Shown: piece after piece, positions 37,012-45,765 of the stretch | Position numbering within the stretch: position 1 is the first letter of the stretch | Layout of the letters: every line of letters starts with the position of its first letter | NCBI GenBank assembly: GCA_039621445.1 | Contig: CP154955.1 | Location: 9,102,241 to 9,166,240, forward strand | Length of the DNA stretch: 64,000 nucleotides | Direction: 5' to 3' | Source: Euglena gracilis | Lineage: Eukaryota; Euglenida; Euglenophyceae; Euglenales | The notes under the pieces: model-generated | What the model saw: only the letters and a program-made list of their open reading frames with translations | What the model was told of the DNA's origin: nothing | Databases searched by the model: none | Translations under genes and position numbers: made by a program

Positions 37012-38701
37012 ATAGCACCCCCTTAGATGCACTTTGGCTTCTGTCTGGTTTAAGGCCTGGCGCTGCATTCCGCTTCTGGCCCTTTCTTCGGAGCAACTCC
37101 CAATAATTGTCCGACCCCATATTCACTGGGACTTCAAACTTCCGTTTTGTGTTTTCCTTGCCCTTCCCCTCCCCCTTGGGTTTTCGGCTCCCCTTTCTGG
37201 CTGCTGCTGCTGCTGCTGCTTCTGTTGCTGCTCGATTTCGTTCCCAAGAGGTGCTCGGGGTGGTAAGGGGCCTACTCCTCCACTGCGTGCCGGCGGGTAC
37301 CGGTGTCACCTGCAGTGGGCCCTTTTTACCACCACAGCCCGCCGGGTCCCCCTGGGAAGGAAATGCTTTCCGCTGCTGCTTGCTGGGCTGCTGCTGTTGC
37401 TGCTGCTTCCCCGACCCTTTGGACCCACCCTGGGCTCTTTGCTCTTGGTGTGGTTCCCAGTTGTTGTGTTGCTGTCTCCCGTTGCTGTTCTCAATGGGAT
37501 GGGCATACGGGCATGAGGTGGTCCTCCACCAGCATCCCATCCCATATTTGCACATGCGCTGTTCCCCAGTCGGTCTGCCCCGCCCTCCCCATGGGGAGCC
37601 CCCCTCTGTGGGCTGCACTTTTTGGGTGTACCCCCACCAGTTGGCTGGGTGCTGGTACGGACAGTACGGGTATAGGCACCGCTGTCCAAACCAGCACACC
37701 TTGCCATTGCTGGGGGTGTTGGTGTTGGTGTGAGTGTGTCCACCTTTGGTGTGGTTACCTCCAAACTGCGGTGGCAAAATCAAGCTTGCGCTGTCACGAC
37801 GCGACCGCGTGCGAGGCGGGTGGTTGGGAGTGTGTGTAGAAGTTGATTTTCCGGTGCCTCGGACTGTGGTCCAGCCTTTGGCACTGTTTGCTTTGTTTTG
37901 CTGAACGGGTTGGTGCCATTTCTGGTGGGGCTGGCTGCCTCCAGGAGCTTGTTGGGCTCTTGGTGCATGCCCCGGCTCTCGCCTTTTTTGTCCCCAGGGA
38001 CCCCCTTTGGCTGTGACTGGAGGACCAGGGTTTTTGGCCTCGCCCATCCGCTCCCCTTCCTTCCAGTTGTGGCTCTCCTCTTCTGCTGCCATTTCTGTGT
38101 CCCCATCAGAAGAGAACCTCTCTTTTCCTGACGCCCTCGCCTGGCGCCTCTGTTCTCTGTGCTCTGTTTGTTCGCTCTGGTACCATTGAGGTTGGGTCCT
38201 GGTGCGTGTGCTTCGCCTGGGCTTGCTCTCCAGCAGTACCTCGGTTTCTGCCCATGCCAAACCGACATGCTGCCACTCGGCCTCCTCCTCCAGCTGTATG
38301 CGCAACACGCCCTCCTCTCCCAAACCACAGTGGCGTTGCAGGTCTTCTTCTACTTGCAAGGTGTTTAGCTGACCGCCTTCGGCAACCCAGAGTGCCCAAC
38401 ACCTTGCCAGTCGGTCGGACGCCTCCCTGTGCTGGTAATTTGCGTACCACGCTTCTCTGTCATCCACCCAATCCTTCGCATCTCCCAGCTTCTGAAAAGC
38501 CTCTTTGCTTTTTGGGTGGGAACATTTATCCGGGTGGATCAGAAGGCTGATCCTCTTGTAGACTGCCGTGCAATCCTGGCTGGGTGTGTTTTCCTGGACC
38601 CCCAAAGCTTGCCATGGAGTTGCTGCACCCAACACTCGTGTCACAGCTTCTCTCTGTTCAGGGGGGCAAAAATCGGCTGCAAAACTCATCAGCATCTCCA
38701 C
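36995..38701 (-). CDS. Penelope-like element ORF: J domain plus two CCCH zinc fingers
   Basis: An open frame of 568 codons. Residues about 15-70 form a DnaJ-type J domain with the diagnostic HPD in LLIHPDKC (about 38521-38545), which in other proteins stimulates Hsp70 ATPase. Further on are CWFGQRCLYPYCPYQH (about 37652-37700) and CKYGMGCWWRTTSCPYAH (about 37500-37555), CCCH fingers typical of RNA binding. A basic low-complexity stretch with RMGEAKNPGP lies between. The Gln/Ala-rich C-terminus is the part duplicated at 42.4-42.8 kb; past the terminal repeat the frame runs seven residues into host DNA and stops. The frame is open upstream to about 38815, so the true start is uncertain; ATG codons lie a few residues in (E-M-L-M-S-F). 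It begins about 95 bp after the OTU stop. In an intact element this may be the N-terminal part of the endonuclease/RT polyprotein. Confidence 0.8.
   Translation of the reverse strand: MEMLMSFAADFCPPEQREAVTRVLGAATPWQALGVQENTPSQDCTAVYKRISLLIHPDKCSHPKSKEAFQKLGDAKDWVDDREAWYANYQHREASDRLARCWALWVAEGGQLNTLQVEEDLQRHCGLGEEGVLRIQLEEEAEWQHVGLAWAETEVLLESKPRRSTRTRTQPQWYQSEQTEHREQRRQARASGKERFSSDGDTEMAAEEESHNWKEGERMGEAKNPGPPVTAKGGPWGQKRREPGHAPRAQQAPGGSQPHQKWHQPVQQNKANSAKGWTTVRGTGKSTSTHTPNHPPRTRSRRDSASLILPPQFGGNHTKGGHTHTNTNTPSNGKVCWFGQRCLYPYCPYQHPANWWGYTQKVQPTEGGSPWGGRGRPTGEQRMCKYGMGCWWRTTSCPYAHPIENSNGRQQHNNWEPHQEQRAQGGSKGSGKQQQQQQPSKQQRKAFPSQGDPAGCGGKKGPLQVTPVPAGTQWRSRPLTTPSTSWERNRAATEAAAAAAARKGSRKPKGEGKGKENTKRKFEVPVNMGSDNYWELLRRKGQKRNAAPGLKPDRSQSASKGVLWGACP
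37008..37022. repeat. Left target-site duplication
   Basis: CCCATAGCACCCCC just outside the left terminal repeat recurs just outside the right terminal repeat at 42818-42832. Identity is 14-15 bp, the C-run making the last base ambiguous. Confidence 0.8.
37018..37465 (-). repeat. Left terminal direct repeat of the Penelope-like element (448 bp)
   Basis: Same orientation and nearly identical to 42373-42817; it is 3 bp longer through one extra GCN (alanine) codon. It is coding in both places, ending with a QQQQQQPSKQQRK segment, an AAAAAA run and the tail PDRSQSASKG. This is the pLTR-like terminal redundancy of the element. Confidence 0.9.
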
Positions 38702-38795
38702 GTCGTCATCAATGGAAACACTGCCCTGGCGACTCGCTTCGACTTTCTCCCTCCTGATCTTTGCTCTGCGCTTCTGCGCAGCTTTCTGGTAAGCT

Positions 38796-39283
38796 TCAGC
38801 TTTGTTTCAACCTGGTTGGCACCACAAGCAGCGGTTTCCTCACCTTCCAGTGGGTTGTGTGGTGGCTCCTCTCTGGATCTGGGCTTCCATCCATCAGGAT
38901 CGCGTCATAATGTCCCCTGTTTTGGTGGAACACCACCCGCCTGAGGGGACCCGTGGAGCCATATTGCGTACACTCTTGCCAATGGTCACCATGGTCCAGA
39001 AACACCCGCAGTCTGAATTTCAAGACAGAAGGCAACAAAGCCAGCTCCGGTTCTTCAGCCCAATGGATATGGCTGACCACTGAAGCCAGAGATATCCCTC
39101 CTTGTCCCAGCCCAGGGTTGTCAGGATCTGTCCCACAGACATTCCCAAACCAGGCATCTCCGTATCCCATTCCTCCCTGACGTAAGCTGCCACTTTGCGG
39201 CGCAGTTCCAATGCCACAGTGCCCTCGTTAGACATGGCGGCGCAATGGAACAGACACGACCCATCCGGGGCTGCTAACCACAA
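38796..39283 (-). pseudogene. Penelope-like element: OTU-type cysteine protease domain, frameshifted
   Basis: Two minus-strand frames share one OTU fold. The first (39283-39090) has the nucleophile motif APDGSCLFHCAAM (about 39240-39275) with ALELRRKVAAYVREEW after it. The second (about 39100-38796) has the C-terminal histidine motif NRGHYDAILMDG (about 38890-38920). The switch lies near 39090. OTU proteases cleave ubiquitin-like tails; in retroelements they have been reported from non-LTR groups such as Dualen/RandI and Utopia. Stop at 38796-38798. Confidence 0.72.
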
Positions 39284-40061
39284 GGTTGCTTGGTTTTTTC
39301 CTGACTATTTCCCCGTTGTGCCCACAGCAACGTTGGCATGCCGGCTGCTGTTGGACTGGGACCTTGTGCTGGAATGGGCACCCAACGTCTCGGTACAAAC
39401 AACCGCTTCCAAACCGGCAGAGTTTCTTTGCAAATGGTGCAGCTTTGCTGTGCTCCGTGCCCTCCTTCTGCACTTGCAGCCTGACCACACGAGTCATTTT
39501 GCGGAACCACGAACGCAGCTCTCCCCGCCGAATTTCTTCCGCTTTCCACCAATCAGCAAGGAATTTGCCCCACATGCGGTCCAGTTCATGTCTGAAATAA
39601 CCCCGACGGGTGGCTGCCAGGGCAATGCCCTGCACTGCGAATTTGAACATTTGCAACGTGGAGCACAGCCTTTGTGCTCTGATGAACTGGCCGGTGAGGA
39701 CCCCCAAGCGCTGGGAGTCTGTGACCATTGACCCTGCCCCTGGGTACCTCCTGATTCGGATTGGGTATGTGCAATCTCTGAAATGCATCCCGGTGATAAA
39801 CTTCGTTTCCCCCGTGCGTACCAGTGGGAGCCACTTGAGGACCATGCCGAGGTACACAAGTTCCCCATCATTGGTCTTTGTGTGTTTGTACAGCATGCCA
39901 TACTGCTCTGCAGTCGGGATGCATGGAAAGCGAGAGAATATCATCAATGAAACGGTAATTATACTCCAGGTCCTCAGGTTTCTTTGTGGCAGCAAAATCT
40001 CTCTCGACAGGGTAGCAGCCCAGGTTGGCAATTTGGGGTGCACACGCCAACCCCATTCCAA
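39228..40061 (-). pseudogene. Penelope-like element: RT C-terminal part with CCCH finger
   Basis: It continues the reverse transcriptase after a frameshift near 39935, from AEQYGMLYKHTKTNDGEL through a helical basic region (RHELDRMWGKFLADWW). A third CCCH finger, CRFGSGCLYRDVGCPFQH (39369-39422), follows. It then runs out of frame before the OTU domain. The first about 40 residues of this open frame are a shadow of the RT frame. Confidence 0.7.
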
Positions 40062-40893
40062 ACCCTTTCACCTGTTTCAGCAGCGTGCTTCCCCTCCTGA
40101 TGTACCCATTGTCAATAACAAACTCCACCATCTCCAGCACCCCCTCCTTTGACCAGCTTCCAGAAGCATCCTGTGCTGCTTCCTCTGGTGTGAGGTGCAC
40201 CCACCCGTCTTTCCTTGCCCGCAGCTGGTGCCTCTTTTCCAATTTCTTTTCCTCCCATTCCCAAGCCTCACAAATCGCATCCCTGAGCCTGTCCTTCAAC
40301 AGGTTCTGGTCGAATGAGGGGTACATTGTTACAAAATCCACTGTGGTTGCCGTTGCACCCCGTTTGGCCACATCTGCGGCCTCAAAGCGCAATGGCTGTG
40401 CCACCTCCTCGACCGATTCGACAAACCAGCATGCCTTGGCGAACCCTTTCCTGCGGTTGTGGGCATCCTTGCTTCGGAGGGAATGCATCACTTGTGTGAG
40501 CACACCCACCAACTCCTTGCCGGCGCCTGCAATAGACCCCTCTGGCTTTACTTGCTCCTGTCCTTTTCCCTCCTCCTTGTCTTTTCTCACACCACTTATC
40601 CACCGTAAATTCCTTTTGGCAGATTTCCAGATTCCATAAATATATGGGATGTGCCTGTTGGGCTGAAGTCCTCTCTTTTCGTGGAAATCCCAATGCCTTT
40701 GGGTCAGGGCTTGTGGGTCCTCCTTGTCCACCTGAAAGGTGTGCCCCTCGTACAGATATTGATCCCGTTCATACATATATCTGTACTTGCACATGGCCAC
40801 CACAACATGCGGTGCCCGGTCTTCCTTCAGGAACACCAAATGCTCTTGGAGGGCTCGGATTTCTTTCTGGCCTGTGTCTCCTGTGGGGAACAT
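39868..40893 (-). pseudogene. Penelope-like element reverse transcriptase core
   Basis: A frame of 341 codons with the RT blocks in order: PNRHIPYIYGIWKSAKRNLR (early block), TVDFVTMYPSFDQNLL (block A with the catalytic Asp, about 40295-40345), VKGFGMGLACAPQIANLGCY (block B', about 40015-40070) and YNYRFIDDILSL (block C, catalytic D-D, about 39930-39962). TMYPSF and FIDDIL are Penelope/telomerase-like and unlike LINE or LTR RTs. The frame is joined to the endonuclease by a shift near 40905 and to its thumb region by another near 39935, so it cannot make a full protein as read. Confidence 0.87.
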
Positions 40894-42928
40894 GGCATTG
40901 TCGGAGTTTGTGAGTTTTCTCCTTCACCCTCCGGATGATTGCTGATTTCCAGGCTTCAAAATCCACAGGGTCTCCTTCCCTTTTTGTCTTGTACTGGATA
41001 TATCCATCCAGCCCCTTTCCTAACTCCTGCAACAAGGTCTCAGCCCTCTGTTCCAGTTTGTAGGCATGTCCCTTCATCAACAACCCCCGCACAAGCGGAC
41101 TGTTGAATTTCCTGACATCAGTGGTGCAAACATGTCCTTTCCACACATCTTCCACCTGTGGATGGAGGATATGACTGAAACACGGGCAGGTTTCCTCCTG
41201 GCGTTGGTTTTTGGGGTCTTTCTCACCGTTGATGTTTTCCCAGTATTGTAGTTCAGCTTTCTTTTCTGAAGTGAGGTCCTCATCTTCAAGTGCAGTGTAA
41301 TTCAGCAACCAGCTGCCAATGGGTGGCACGTTCCGTTCGCACACCCAAATGCGTTCTGCTGCTGTGGGGTCTGGGTGCAACTTGCAAACCTGCGGTTCCC
41401 GAATCACTTTCCTCACCTCTGCTGCGTTCCATCCTTTGTGGGTGATCAGCAATTTCACAAAATCTCCTTTGGGCTTCTTCTTGAGCTCCTTGTGTCGCTT
41501 GAGCTCCTCCCGCACCAAACGCTCCAGCCGCCGTCGGTGGGGTCCTCCCAATGTTGGGTCCATGTTCAAGGCCTGGAGCATATCCCGCTTCTGCTGAATG
41601 GGTATTTGCTCAAGCTGTTCCCAGCCCACGTCCTGCCCTGAGATGATGGCTTCACAAATATCCTTCACCCACTGTTTCGCATCTGCCAAGCCTCTTTCCG
41701 ACTTGCTGTGCCACTCTCGGTGGAAACTTTCTCGGTGGGTGTTCCAGTCAGCCTTTGCACCACCCTTGTGGTACCCGCCAGTGCTCCCCACGTTGAAGCC
41801 CCGTGGCCACCAGGTGCCCAGGAAAGATGCCCACCAGCCCTCTCGATGGGCAGCTTTCTTGTGAAACTGTTTGTGCCCTTCTCGGCGCCCTGGGAACCTC
41901 TCCACTGGCCAACAGATCCATTCAAACGGACTGGAACTGTTGCGCATCATCATGCTGCTGGGGTCAGTCTCCCGGTTTCGACATCCCCAGTGTGTTTTCA
42001 TGCGCTCATGCGCACCATGGTAGGCCAGGCCCACGTACCCCTTCCCTGAAGGCAAATGGTGCATGTAATAGATCTCTGAGATTGTGCCACAATCCCTTCC
42101 TTCCACAAATTGTGGGACGCGGTGGGAGTCACCATCTGCCCACCACCCCTGCTGGATGGAGGCAACCTTGGTCTGGACTTCCTTCAGTGCCACTTTGTGC
42201 GCCCCTTCCTCCCAGACTTTTTCACACCAGGCACGATGGTCCTTCCAGTTGAAACTTCGTCCCTTGGACAAATCTTTCCCAGAAAAGTTGTTTTTTGTCC
42301 AAGGATATGGGAGTGCTCTTTCTTGGATGTCATGTCCTGCGAGTGCAGGACCCCACGGCTTGCGCGGGTGATCCCCCTTAGATGCACTTTGGCTTCTGTC
42401 TGGTTTAAGGCCTGGCGCTGCATTCCGCTTCTGGCCCTTTCTTCGGAGCAACTCCCAATAATTGTCCGACCCCATATTCACTGGGACTTCAAACTTCCGT
42501 TTTGTGTTTTCCTTGCCCTTCCCCTCCCCCTTGGGTTTTCGGCTCCCCTTTCTGGCTGCTGCTGCTGCTGCTTCTGTTGCTGCTCGATTTCGTTCCCAAG
42601 AGGTGCTCGGGGTGGTAAGGGGCCTACTCCTCCACTGCGTGCCGGCGGGTACCGGTGTCACCTGCAGTGGGCCCTTTTTACCACCACAGCCCGCCGGGTC
42701 CCCCTGGGAAGGAAATGCTTTCCGCTGCTGCTTGCTGGGCTGCTGCTGTTGCTGCTGCTTCCCCGACCCTTTGGACCCACCCTGGGCTCTTTGCTCTTGG
42801 TGTGGTTCCCAGTTGTTCCCATAGCACCCCCCCTCCCCCCCCCTGGCTGGTAAGCACAAGCATGGTGTGAATCCTGGGGTATTCGTGGTCGTTGTTGACC
42901 TGGGAGGTCGATTTGCGAAATTGCGCAC
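40769..42928 (-). CDS. Penelope-like element GIY-YIG endonuclease ORF
   Basis: An open frame of 719 codons. The first about 37 codons lie in flanking host DNA; the next about 148 are the right terminal repeat (Gln/Ala-rich). The GIY-YIG nuclease follows at residues about 285-365, with YYMHHLPSGKGYVGLAYHG (about 42020-42075) giving the Y-Y ... G-Y-V-G signature and ERMKTHW after it. A long helical, basic linker leads to the RT; the last about 45 codons are out of frame with it. The single-strand nick made by this nuclease would prime reverse transcription. It lies N-terminal to the RT, the reverse of canonical Penelope. Confidence 0.85.
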   Translation of the reverse strand: MRNFANRPPRSTTTTNTPGFTPCLCLPARGGEGGCYGNNWEPHQEQRAQGGSKGSGKQQQQQQPSKQQRKAFPSQGDPAGCGGKKGPLQVTPVPAGTQWRSRPLTTPSTSWERNRAATEAAAAAARKGSRKPKGEGKGKENTKRKFEVPVNMGSDNYWELLRRKGQKRNAAPGLKPDRSQSASKGDHPRKPWGPALAGHDIQERALPYPWTKNNFSGKDLSKGRSFNWKDHRAWCEKVWEEGAHKVALKEVQTKVASIQQGWWADGDSHRVPQFVEGRDCGTISEIYYMHHLPSGKGYVGLAYHGAHERMKTHWGCRNRETDPSSMMMRNSSSPFEWICWPVERFPGRREGHKQFHKKAAHREGWWASFLGTWWPRGFNVGSTGGYHKGGAKADWNTHRESFHREWHSKSERGLADAKQWVKDICEAIISGQDVGWEQLEQIPIQQKRDMLQALNMDPTLGGPHRRRLERLVREELKRHKELKKKPKGDFVKLLITHKGWNAAEVRKVIREPQVCKLHPDPTAAERIWVCERNVPPIGSWLLNYTALEDEDLTSEKKAELQYWENINGEKDPKNQRQEETCPCFSHILHPQVEDVWKGHVCTTDVRKFNSPLVRGLLMKGHAYKLEQRAETLLQELGKGLDGYIQYKTKREGDPVDFEAWKSAIIRRVKEKTHKLRQCHVPHRRHRPERNPSPPRAFGVPEGRPGTACCGGHVQVQIYV
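42373..42817 (-). repeat. Right terminal direct repeat of the Penelope-like element (445 bp)
   Basis: Partner of 37018-37465 in the same orientation. On its inner side the frame continues into the endonuclease; on its outer side it meets the right target-site duplication. It ends exactly at AGTTGTT, where the copies diverge. Confidence 0.9.
42818..42832. repeat. Right target-site duplication
   Basis: CCCATAGCACCCCC, matching 37008-37022 outside the other end of the element. Confidence 0.8.
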
Positions 42929-43930
42929 GACAACCTTTTTTTTTGTTCAAATCCCTCTCCTTTTTCATTACAACCCAATTTGAAGGAACACATACCTGCT
43001 GTTAGTTCGGCGCCCCTTCCCCTTCGGACCACTTCCCCTTCAGGCTGGGAGGCTCGGAGGCCTGGGGGGGCCAGCCAGAGCCACATTGCACAAAATGGGG
43101 TTTTGGTGTTTTTGTCCGTGTTTTTCATTTTAGGGGGGGATGGGTCCGGGGTTTTTGTGCCATTCCGACCTCAAACAAAAACAGCAGAAAAAAAACACGC
43201 AATTCCTGGGAGTCCAGTGCTAAAAACAAGAAATCGCCCGCATTTTGTCCAACCCTGCTGTCTTCGCTCTCACCCCTTGCAACGCTGCTGGTTTTTGGTC
43301 GATTTGCGAAAATGCGCAAATCAAGCTTAGGCGAAAAAAATCGCACCTCAGCAAAAAAAGCTTAAGTGCGAGGTGCGCCGCCCAAGAACTTGGTGAACTG
43401 GGTGTTATTATTTGAACAAAAAAAGATAAACTCATCAACAGAAAAAGAGTCCAGTGCTACCTCACCCACCTCTCTGGTCCAACGACCGCTAATATTCGTC
43501 TCTGACCGGGGGGGGCAGGGATGGATGGGAAGCCTTGAGGGGGGGGGGGGTGGGTCGGACCCCCCCCTCCCGGCGCGGGGGGGGGGGGGTGGGTCGGACC
43601 CCCCCCTCCTAGCTCGAAACTGAGGGGGGGCCGAAAATTTTTCGATTTCATGGACAGGCAAAGGGGCGGAAATTGGGTCAAAATCGGTCAAAAACCCCTG
43701 ATTTTTCTTTGAAAATTGATCCAAAAATGCTCATTTTTTGAATTTTTTTGAACATATTTTTGGGGGAAAACACCAACACATCAAAAAACGGGCAATATGG
43801 CCAAAAGTCAGCAAAAGGGGTGTTATTTGCTCATTTTCCGGCGCGCAGCGCCGGAAGAAAATTTTCTGCTATTTTTGGCCCCTGGCAAGGAGGGGGGGGT
43901 GGGGGCGTCCGGGCCCCCCCTCCCAACATC
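42840..43930. other. No gene; repeat fragments
   Basis: Unique AT/GC mixed sequence to 43460. Then a GTCCAACGACC repeat (43475-43510), two GGGGGGTGGGTCGGACCCCCC palindromic blocks (43535-43615), and GGCGCGCAGCGCCGG next to AAAATTTT (43848-43870). No exon was recognised. Confidence 0.5.
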
Positions 43931-44014
43931 TAGGGGGGGGGGGGTGGTCCGGACCAGGTTTTGAATAGTGCTGAGCTCTTTATAAGCGCGCCCCCACCCC
44001 TTCATTGACCCCGA

Positions 44015-44222
44015 CCCGGCGGACGGCCCGGCAGCCCGGCGGCCCGGCGGCCCGGCCGGCGGTCCGCCCGGCGGCCCGGGCGGCCCGGCGGCCCGGCGGC
44101 CCGGCCGGCGGCCCGGCGGCCCGGCCGGCGGCCCGGCGGCCCGGCGGCCCGGATGGCGGCCAGGCGGCCCGGCGGCCCGGCGGCCCGGCCGGCAGCCCGG
44201 CGGCCCGGCGGCCCGGCGGCCC
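44015..44222. repeat. GGCCCGGCGG array
   Basis: Near-pure repetition of CCCGGCGG and CCCGGCCGGCGG. It is self-complementary enough for long hairpins. A matching array lies at 46631-46854. Confidence 0.9.
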
Positions 44223-44330
44223 GAAAAACGCTCGTTTTCGGATCAAAGCAGTTTTCCTGGGTCCGCGAGGCCAAAAAAACATCGTTTCGAGCAAAAAAAA
44301 TTTTTGGGATTTTTTTGGACTTTTTTGACC

Positions 44331-45179
44331 CGGGGTCATGATGGCCATCCGTCCGGGGTCATGATGGCCATCCGGGGTCATGATGGCCATCCGGGGTCAT
44401 GATGGCCATCCGGGGCCATGATGGCCATCCGGGGTCATGATGGCCATCCGGGGTCATGATGGCCATCCGGGGTCATGATGGCCATCATTGGTCATGATGG
44501 CCATCCGGGGTCATGATGGCCATCCGGGGTCATCATGGCCATCATTGGTCAGGATGGCCATCCGGGGTCATGATGGCCATCCGGGGTCATGATGGCCATC
44601 CGGGGTCATGATGGCCATCATTGGTCATGATGGCCAGCCGGGGTCATGATGGCCATCCGGGGTCATGATGGCCATCATTGGTCATGATGGCCATCCGGGG
44701 TCATGATGGCCATCCGGGGGCATCATGGCCATCATTGGTCAGGATGGCCATCAGTGGTCATGATGGCCATCCGGGGTCATGATGGCCATCCGGGGTCATG
44801 ATGGCCATCCGGGGTCATGATGGCCATCCGGGGTCATGATGGCCATCATGGGTCATGATGGCCATCCGGGGCTATGATGGCCATCCGGGGTCAGATGGCC
44901 ATCATGGGTCATGATGGCCATCCGGGGCCGTGATGGCCATCCGGGGTCATGATGGCCATCCGGGGTCATGATGGCCATCCGGGGTCATGATGGCCATCAT
45001 TGGTCATGATGGCCATCCGGGGTCATGATGGCCATCCGGGGTCATCATGGCCATCATTGGTCATGATGGCCGTCCGGGGTCATGATGGCCATCCGGGGTC
45101 ATGGTGGCCATCCGGGGTCATGATGGCCATCATGGGTCATGATGGCCATCCGGGGCCATGATGGCCATCCGGGGTCATG
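44331..45179. repeat. 19-bp palindromic satellite, array 1 (about 45 units)
   Basis: The unit TCATGATGGCCATCCGGGG alternates with TCATGATGGCCATCATTGG. The second form contains ATGATGGCCATCAT, a perfect 14-bp palindrome. Confidence 0.95.
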
Positions 45180-45180
45180 A

Positions 45181-45765
45181 CAGTTTTTCTGGGTCCGGGA
45201 GGCCAAAAAACATCGTTTCGGGCAAAAAATTTTTTTTCGATTTTTTTCGACTTTTTTGACCCGGTTTTGACCCAAAGTCAATGGGTCGGCGGCCCAAAAC
45301 GGGGCGCTGGCGGGTCGAAAAACGCTCGTTTTCGGCTCAAAAACAGTTTTTCTGGGTCCGGGAGGCCAAAAAACATCGTTTTCGGGCAAAAAAATTTTTT
45401 TCGATTTTTTTCGACTTTTTTGACCCGGTTTTGACCCAAAGTCAATGGGTCGGCGGCCCAAAACGGGGCGCTGGCGGGTCGAAAAACGCTCGTTTTCGGC
45501 TCAAAAACAGTTTTTCCGGGTCCGGGAGGCCAAAAAACATCAAAAAAAAAAAAAAAATTTTTTTCGATTTTTTTCGACTTTTTCGACCCGGTTTTGACCC
45601 AAAGTCAATGGGTCGGCGGCCCAAAACGGGGCGCTGGCGGGTCGAAAAACGCTCGTTTTCGGCTCAAAAACAGTTTTTCTGGGTCCGGGAGGCCAAAAAA
45701 CATCGTTTCGGGCAAAAAAAATTTTTTCGATTTTTTTCGACTTTTTTTGGCCGAAAACGGCTAAG
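45181..45765. repeat. 163-bp satellite, 3.5 units
   Basis: Copies of CAGTTTTTCTGGGTCCGGGA start at 45181, 45344, 45508 and 45671, a period of 163-164 bp. The same unit occurs at 47909, 48071 and 48234, inverted at 63640-64000, and diverged at 2262-2465. Phe/Lys-rich frames here are artefacts of the repeat. Confidence 0.92.

Larger units (their letters stand above)
37023..42817 (-). mobile_element. Penelope-like retroelement, permuted (Chlamys/Naiad-like) type, decayed
   Basis: A 5.8-kb insertion read on the minus strand. From its 5' end (42817) it encodes a Gln/Ala-rich segment, GIY-YIG endonuclease, reverse transcriptase, CCCH finger and OTU-type protease. After a very short gap follow a J domain, two CCCH fingers and the Gln/Ala-rich segment again. 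It is closed by 445-448-bp direct repeats and a 14-15-bp target-site duplication. GIY-YIG with an RT of this kind is diagnostic of Penelope-like elements, and the endonuclease lying N-terminal to the RT is the permuted order described for the Chlamys/Naiad clade. The unit is 5350 bp before terminal redundancy. At least three frameshifts (near 40905, 39935 and 39090, with another between RT tail and OTU) make this copy inactive unless they are sequencing errors. No hammerhead ribozyme core was found. Confidence 0.88.

Noticed and set aside
37034-37839. Plus-strand frames of 150-210 codons opposite the J/CCCH ORF, and similar ones at 42110-42853
   Set aside because: Antisense shadows of the GC-rich, Gln/Ala-rich coding strand; the minus strand carries the recognisable domains.
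38060-38080. GEAKNPGP as a 2A ribosome-skipping peptide
   Set aside because: NPGP is present, but the D-x-E spacing required before it is not met.
38680-38700. CTGATGA on the minus strand as a hammerhead ribozyme core
   Set aside because: No GAAA box follows at a usable distance and no flanking stems form. It lies within the J-domain coding start.
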